Positions 14,563 through 18,061 of a DNA stretch of 18,061 nt are shown one piece after another (position 1 is the first letter of the stretch; every line of letters starts with the position of its first letter). The notes under the pieces were generated by a model, which was not told the origin of the DNA, did no database searches, and saw nothing but the letters and a program-made list of their open reading frames with translations. This DNA comes from JAAFIP01 sp043766985 (lineage in GTDB: Bacteria; Pseudomonadota; Gammaproteobacteria; Burkholderiales; Burkholderiaceae_C), in NCBI GenBank assembly GCA_043766985.1, contig JAYUHM010000040.1, positions 1 to 18,061 on the forward strand. The letters run 5' to 3'. Made by a program: the position numbers and the translations under genes.

Positions 14563-15567
14563 TCAATCCGCCTTGATACCGGCCGTCTTGATAACTTTCT
14601 CCCACTTGCCAATATCGTCCCGCGTGTATTTGTCAAACGCCTCAGGGCTCATCACCATGGGCACGGCGCCTTGCTTGGTCCAGGCTTGCTTGACATCAGC
14701 CTGGCTGGCGATTTTGCTGACCGCCTCGTTCAGGCGATCGACGATGGCTTTGGGGGTGCCTTTGGGGGCCATCAAGCCCAGCCAGATGGTGGCCTCATAG
14801 CCGGGTACACCCGCCTCGGCCATAGTGGGTACGTCGGGCAGTACGGCAGAGCGGGTTTTGCCCGTAGTGGCCAGAGCTTTGACCTTGCCTGCGCGGATTT
14901 GCTCGGTCATGGTGGTCACTGCGTCAAACATCAGCTCTACCTGGCCGCCGATGACGTCGGTGCGCGCGCCCGAGCTGCCCTTGTAGGGGATGTGCACCAG
15001 GTAGATGCCAGCCATGCTTTTAAACAGCTCGCCCGCCATGTGGTAGGGCGTGCCGGGGCCGCTGGAGGCGTAGTTGATTTTGCCGGGCTGGGCCTTGGCG
15101 TGTTTGATCAGGTCAGACAGTTTGGCATCGGGCAGGCTGGGGTTAGCTACCAGAACCAGGTCAGAGTAATTGATGGGCGCTACGGCGATAAAGTCGCGCA
15201 TCAGGGCGAAGGGCTTGTTTTGCAACAAGGTTTCGTTGACGGTGTGGGTGTTGGACATCATCAGCAGCGTGTAGCCGTCGGCTGGCGCCTTGGCCGCCGC
15301 GTCGGTACCAATGACTGAGCCGCCACCGGGCTTGTTGTCCACCACGAAGGACTGGCCCAGCTGCTCTTGCAGGCGCTGCGCCATAAAGCGCGCGTAGTTG
15401 TCAGCCGGGCCGCCAGCGGCAAAGGGCACGACGATTTTGACCGGCCGTGTAGGGTAGCTCTGCGCGTAGGCGCTGGTGCTGAACGCTACAAATACAATAG
15501 CTGCTCGTGCTATATTTGATTGGGCTAACGCCTTAAATAGCCATTGAAACAGGGTTTGGGTTGTCAT
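14563..15567 (-). CDS. Bug/TctC-family periplasmic solute-binding protein (second in operon)
   Basis: Extracytoplasmic receptor of 334 residues of the tripartite tricarboxylate transporter (TTT) type, which captures small carboxylic acids. Family hallmarks are YPTRPVKIVVPFAAGGPADNYAR (about 38-60), DNKPGGGSVIGTDAAAKAPADGYTLL, INYASSGPGTPYHMAGELFK, VHIPYKGSSGARTDVIGGQVELMFD and LPDVPTMAEAGVPGYEATIWLGL. The signal peptide is unusual: a long n-region (MTTQTLFQWLFKALAQSNIAR), a core IARAAIVFVAFS and probable cleavage after AYA (Ala35). The DNA for residues about 6-28 looks like a Comamonadaceae interspersed repeat. No ATG, GTG or TTG lies in frame between the ATG and the core, so this start stands. 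It is 29 bases downstream of the first Bug gene. TctA and TctB membrane subunits are absent here. Confidence 0.92.
   Translation of the reverse strand: MTTQTLFQWLFKALAQSNIARAAIVFVAFSTSAYAQSYPTRPVKIVVPFAAGGPADNYARFMAQRLQEQLGQSFVVDNKPGGGSVIGTDAAAKAPADGYTLLMMSNTHTVNETLLQNKPFALMRDFIAVAPINYSDLVLVANPSLPDAKLSDLIKHAKAQPGKINYASSGPGTPYHMAGELFKSMAGIYLVHIPYKGSSGARTDVIGGQVELMFDAVTTMTEQIRAGKVKALATTGKTRSAVLPDVPTMAEAGVPGYEATIWLGLMAPKGTPKAIVDRLNEAVSKIASQADVKQAWTKQGAVPMVMSPEAFDKYTRDDIGKWEKVIKTAGIKAD
15485..15550. repeat. Comamonadaceae-type interspersed repeat inside the Bug signal-peptide region
   Basis: The stretch contains ATAGCTGCTCGTGCTAT, then GGGCTAACGCC and AATAGCC, and is more AT-rich than its surroundings. 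From memory this resembles a short repeat scattered in intergenic regions of Acidovorax, Rhodoferax and Polaromonas genomes (core ATAGCTGCT, a GCGCT-like block, GGGCTAGAGGCC-like end). Only one copy is in this window, so the call rests on recollection, not on internal repetition. It lies within the coding sequence, read on the minus strand. Confidence 0.5.
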
Positions 15568-15596
15568 GTTGCAGTCTCGGTAAGGTGGTGGTGCGG

Positions 15597-16589
15597 CTAT
15601 TCCAAACGGCCGATGCGCTTGACCACATCGCCCATGCGGCGTGCATCCGCTTGCACATACGCTTCAAACTCGGGCGCATCCAGGTATTGAATGGGGCTGC
15701 CTGCGTTGCCAATAATCTCTTTCACCTTGGCGTCTTGCGCGGCCACTTTGGCGGCGGCGCGCAGGCGCTGGGCGATGGGCTCGGGCACGCCTGCCGGAAT
15801 AAACAGACCCGACCACTGCGCGTATTCGGCCAACACACCGGCATCTTTCAAACTGGGCACGTCGGGCAGAGACGCCAGTGGCGCATTGCCCCAGTGGCCC
15901 AGTGCGCGCAGCTTGCCTGCCTTGATGTGCTGCAGCACCGTGGCGGGACCGGACGAGACGGCGTCTATCTGGTTGCCCAGCAGGGCCACTACAGCGGGCG
16001 CGGCGCCGGTAAACGGGATGTGCACCATCCTTACACCCGTGGCTTGCTTCAACATTTCCATGGGCACGTGCATGGTGCCGTAATTGCCGGACGAGCCGTA
16101 GTTCAGCGCACCCGGGCGTTTTTTTGCGTCCTTGACAAAGTCTTGCACGGTTTTGTAGGGCGAATCTGCGCGCACCACCAGCACGGTGGGGTCGGCGGTA
16201 AAGCGGGCGAGGGGGCGCAGCTCAGGCAGGTTAAACATGGGCGCGCGGCCCATCAGCACATCCGCCTGGGGGATGACGGTGAGCGACGACAGCGCCAACA
16301 GCACGGTGTAGCCATCGGCCTTGGACTTGGCCGCCGCCGCCATGCCAATACCGCCGCCCGCACCGGCTTTGTTTTCGATGATCACTGGCTGCCCCAGTTC
16401 GCGCGACAGCGCCTCTGCCACCGGGCGGGCCACGATGTCGGCCAAACCGCCGGGCGGGAAAGGCACTACCATGGTGATAGCACGCGAAGGCCATGCCGCT
16501 TGGGCTTTGGCCAAGATTGGCACGCTAATGAGGGTGTAGCCCAGTAGCAAGGGCGCCAGGAGGGCGGCGAGTGTGGTGCGGCGGTGCAT
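15597..16589 (-). CDS. Bug/TctC-family periplasmic solute-binding protein (first in operon)
   Basis: Extracytoplasmic receptor of 330 residues of the TTT type. A classic signal peptide (MHRRTTLAALLAPLLLGYTLISVPILAKAQA) is cleaved after Ala31. The mature part has WPSRAITMVVPFPPGGLADIVAR, IENKAGAGGGIGMAAAAKSKADGYTVLL, LNYGSSGNYGTMHVPMEMLK, VHIPFTGAAPAVVALLGNQIDAVSSG and LPDVPSLKDAGV, matching the Bug fold, whose ligands are carboxylates or amides held by main-chain contacts. The open frame extends upstream to 16772, but the ATG at 16589 starts the signal peptide. It is only distantly similar to the second Bug protein of the same operon, so the two may bind different ligands. It is divergent from the fumarylacetoacetase-family gene across a 208-base region. 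Confidence 0.93.
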   Translation of the reverse strand: MHRRTTLAALLAPLLLGYTLISVPILAKAQAAWPSRAITMVVPFPPGGLADIVARPVAEALSRELGQPVIIENKAGAGGGIGMAAAAKSKADGYTVLLALSSLTVIPQADVLMGRAPMFNLPELRPLARFTADPTVLVVRADSPYKTVQDFVKDAKKRPGALNYGSSGNYGTMHVPMEMLKQATGVRMVHIPFTGAAPAVVALLGNQIDAVSSGPATVLQHIKAGKLRALGHWGNAPLASLPDVPSLKDAGVLAEYAQWSGLFIPAGVPEPIAQRLRAAAKVAAQDAKVKEIIGNAGSPIQYLDAPEFEAYVQADARRMGDVVKRIGRLE

Positions 16590-16797
16590 GGTGTTGTCTC
16601 TGTGGGGTGATGGGCCACAATGGGCGCAAGTTTTGTTTTTTTGCCAAAGCAAGTAAATCATTACACTGCCATTCACCGCCTGGGCAAATACGTATTTCCC
16701 CCCGCTGGCGGTGCCGATTTCATGGCATCTTCTGGGCTGACATTTCTGCCGCTTTTGCGCACCGCATTTCACCCACTTGTTCCCTGACTATTTCGCT
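16590..16797. promoter_or_regulatory. Divergent control region with a 12-bp perfect palindrome
   Basis: This 208-base region separates the Bug operon (minus) from the fumarylacetoacetase-family gene (plus). AAATACGTATTT at 16686-16697 is a perfect palindrome near its middle and is a candidate operator for a dimeric regulator acting on both units. No regulator gene is adjacent. No confident -35/-10 pair is seen for either direction. Confidence 0.45.
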
Positions 16798-17673
16798 ATG
16801 AAAATTGCTGCTTTTCTCTACCAAGGCTCGCCCTGCGTCGGCCTGGTCAGTGCTGACCTCACATCGGTGCAAGCCTTTGCCCTGCCCAAAGACGTGGCCG
16901 CCCTCGGCGCACTGCCCATCATCGAAGCCCTGGCCCGCGGCGACGCCCTGCCCGCGCTGCAAGCCAGCGTGGCGTTGGCCAGCGTGCAGCTCACCGCGCC
17001 CATGCCGCAGCCCCGCCGCAATATTTTTTGCGTAGGCAAAAACTACACCGCCCACGCCAAAGAGTTTGCCGGCAGCGGCTTTGACAGCAGCGCCAAATCC
17101 GGCGGCGACATCCCCACGGTGCCGATTTACTTCACCAAGGTGCCCGAGTCGGTGGTGGGCCCGAGCGACTTTATCGACATGCCGGTGGGCGTATCGGACG
17201 CCATTGACTACGAAGCCGAGCTGACGGTGGTGATTGGCAAAGGCGGCAAAGGCATCAAGGCCGCAGACGCTATGCAACACGTGTGGGGCTACACCATCAT
17301 CAATGACGTCACCGCACGCGACTGGCAAAGCCGCCACTCACAGTGGGTGCTGGGCAAGTCATTCGACACCTTTTGCCCTATGGGCCCGTGGCTGGCAAGC
17401 GCCGACGAATGCAACGGCCAAGACACCGGCGTGCGCTGCTTTGTGAACGGCGAGCAGCGCCAAAACGCGCGCACCACCGATTTGATTTTCAACATCCCCA
17501 CCTTGATCGAAACCCTGTCCGCAGGCATCACCTTGTATCCGGGCGATCTGATTGCCACCGGCACGCCGGTGGGTGTGGGCATTGGCTTTAAGCCGCCCAA
17601 ATACCTCAAGGCGGGCGACGTGGTGCGGGTGGAGATTGACGGCATTGGGCATATTGAAAACCGGGTACGCTAA
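16798..17673 (+). CDS. Fumarylacetoacetate hydrolase-family protein (acylpyruvate hydrolase or isomerase)
   Basis: Cytoplasmic divalent-metal enzyme of 291 residues. The FAH C-terminal fold spans about 72-290: NIFCVGKNYTAHAKE (75-89), the metal ligands Glu139 and Glu141 in DYEAEL, Asp170 in INDVTARDWQ, KSFDTFCPMGPW (187-198) and GDLIATGTPVGVG (249-261). The family cleaves or isomerises 2-keto acids such as fumarylpyruvate, acylpyruvates and 2-hydroxyhepta-2,4-diene-1,7-dioate, late steps of aromatic degradation. The exact substrate cannot be told. The chosen ATG at 16798 begins the usual MKIAAF start; the frame is open to 16777. Pairing with Bug receptors and a mobA locus within 7 kb suggests a role in using aromatic or carboxylic acids. 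The DUF1653 gene follows by 24 bases, probably co-transcribed. Confidence 0.92.
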   Translation: MKIAAFLYQGSPCVGLVSADLTSVQAFALPKDVAALGALPIIEALARGDALPALQASVALASVQLTAPMPQPRRNIFCVGKNYTAHAKEFAGSGFDSSAKSGGDIPTVPIYFTKVPESVVGPSDFIDMPVGVSDAIDYEAELTVVIGKGGKGIKAADAMQHVWGYTIINDVTARDWQSRHSQWVLGKSFDTFCPMGPWLASADECNGQDTGVRCFVNGEQRQNARTTDLIFNIPTLIETLSAGITLYPGDLIATGTPVGVGIGFKPPKYLKAGDVVRVEIDGIGHIENRVR

Positions 17674-17697
17674 ACCCCCGCTTGCTGCCACCACGCC

Positions 17698-17934
17698 ATG
17701 ACCGATAACGACCTGCCGCCTTTGATCGAAACCCCGCCGGGACGCTACCGGCATTACAAAGGTGGCGAGTACGACGTGGTGGGCACCGTGCGCCACTCAG
17801 AAACCCTGGAGCCCATGACGCTGTACCGAGCGCTGTACGGCCAAATGGGCCTGTGGGTGCGGCCCGCGGCGATGTTCAATGAAACCGTGGTGATTGATGG
17901 CGTTACGCAAGCGCGGTTTACCAGGATTTCTTAG
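17698..17934 (+). CDS. DUF1653 domain protein
   Basis: Small protein of 78 residues covering one whole DUF1653 domain: GRYRHYKGGEYDVVGTVRHSETLEPMTLYRALYGQMGLWVRPAAMF (about 15-60), the family hallmark. The function is unknown. Its short beta-rich domain is widespread in proteobacteria, often as a stand-alone protein as here. The start ATG at 17698 is 24 bases after the stop of the FAH-family gene. No clear Shine-Dalgarno is visible, so translation may depend on coupling. The final 127 bases of the window after its stop hold no gene or terminator that I can support. Confidence 0.9.
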   Translation: MTDNDLPPLIETPPGRYRHYKGGEYDVVGTVRHSETLEPMTLYRALYGQMGLWVRPAAMFNETVVIDGVTQARFTRIS

Positions 17935-18061
17935 CTGAATGAGACTTGCTAACTTGGTCACTTTGCGGCGGTTGAAGAATTTGCGCTGCAAAAATCTCCA
18001 GAAACACGCGCGAATGTAGGTAACGCTAGGCTGGCGTATGCACCGCGCGCCTTCTTGCGAT

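Overview
The window looks like chromosomal DNA of a betaproteobacterium of the Comamonadaceae type (Rhodoferax, Polaromonas, Acidovorax or Comamonas relatives). The reasons are high GC, many Bug-type solute-binding proteins, a 3-hydroxybenzoate hydroxylase very like Comamonas MobA, and a short interspersed repeat that I recall from this family. No rRNA, tRNA, CRISPR array, transposase or phage gene is visible. The window is almost fully coding, with no gene-free stretch longer than 300 bases.

Layout. (1) 1-727, minus: the 5' two fifths or so of edd (6-phosphogluconate dehydratase, Entner-Doudoroff pathway), with a near-ideal HexR operator just upstream. (2) 894-2038: a small inner-membrane-anchored OmpA-domain protein (minus) divergent from a ChaC-type gamma-glutamylcyclotransferase (plus). 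(3) 2122-7050, plus: a likely two-gene operon of a bicovalent-flavin berberine-bridge-like oxidase and a 1092-residue SAM / class III cyclase / AAA ATPase / helical-repeat signalling protein. It ends at a bidirectional terminator. (4) 7162-9842, minus: a delta-9-type acyl desaturase and an RsmB/NOP2-type RNA cytosine-5 methyltransferase. (5) 9937-12929: mobA (3-hydroxybenzoate 4-monooxygenase, minus) divergent from a LysR-type regulator (plus). (6) 13161-13775, plus: a PPOX-fold flavoprotein with atypical base and codon use. (7) 13859-16589, minus: an operon of two Bug/TctC periplasmic binding proteins and a ModA-fold protein without a signal peptide. It is divergent from (8) 16798-17934, plus: a fumarylacetoacetase-family hydrolase/isomerase and a DUF1653 protein.

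How they fit together. Blocks 5, 7 and 8 look like accessory catabolism of aromatic or carboxylic acids: hydroxylation of 3-hydroxybenzoate, periplasmic capture of organic acids, and C-C cleavage or isomerisation of an acylpyruvate-like intermediate. Ring-cleavage genes and the TctA/TctB membrane subunits are absent from the window. Blocks 1, 2 and 4 are ordinary central-metabolism, envelope and RNA-modification genes. The least explained unit is block 3, where a predicted H2O2-producing flavin oxidase is coupled to a multidomain nucleotide cyclase whose base-recognition lysine is a glutamine.
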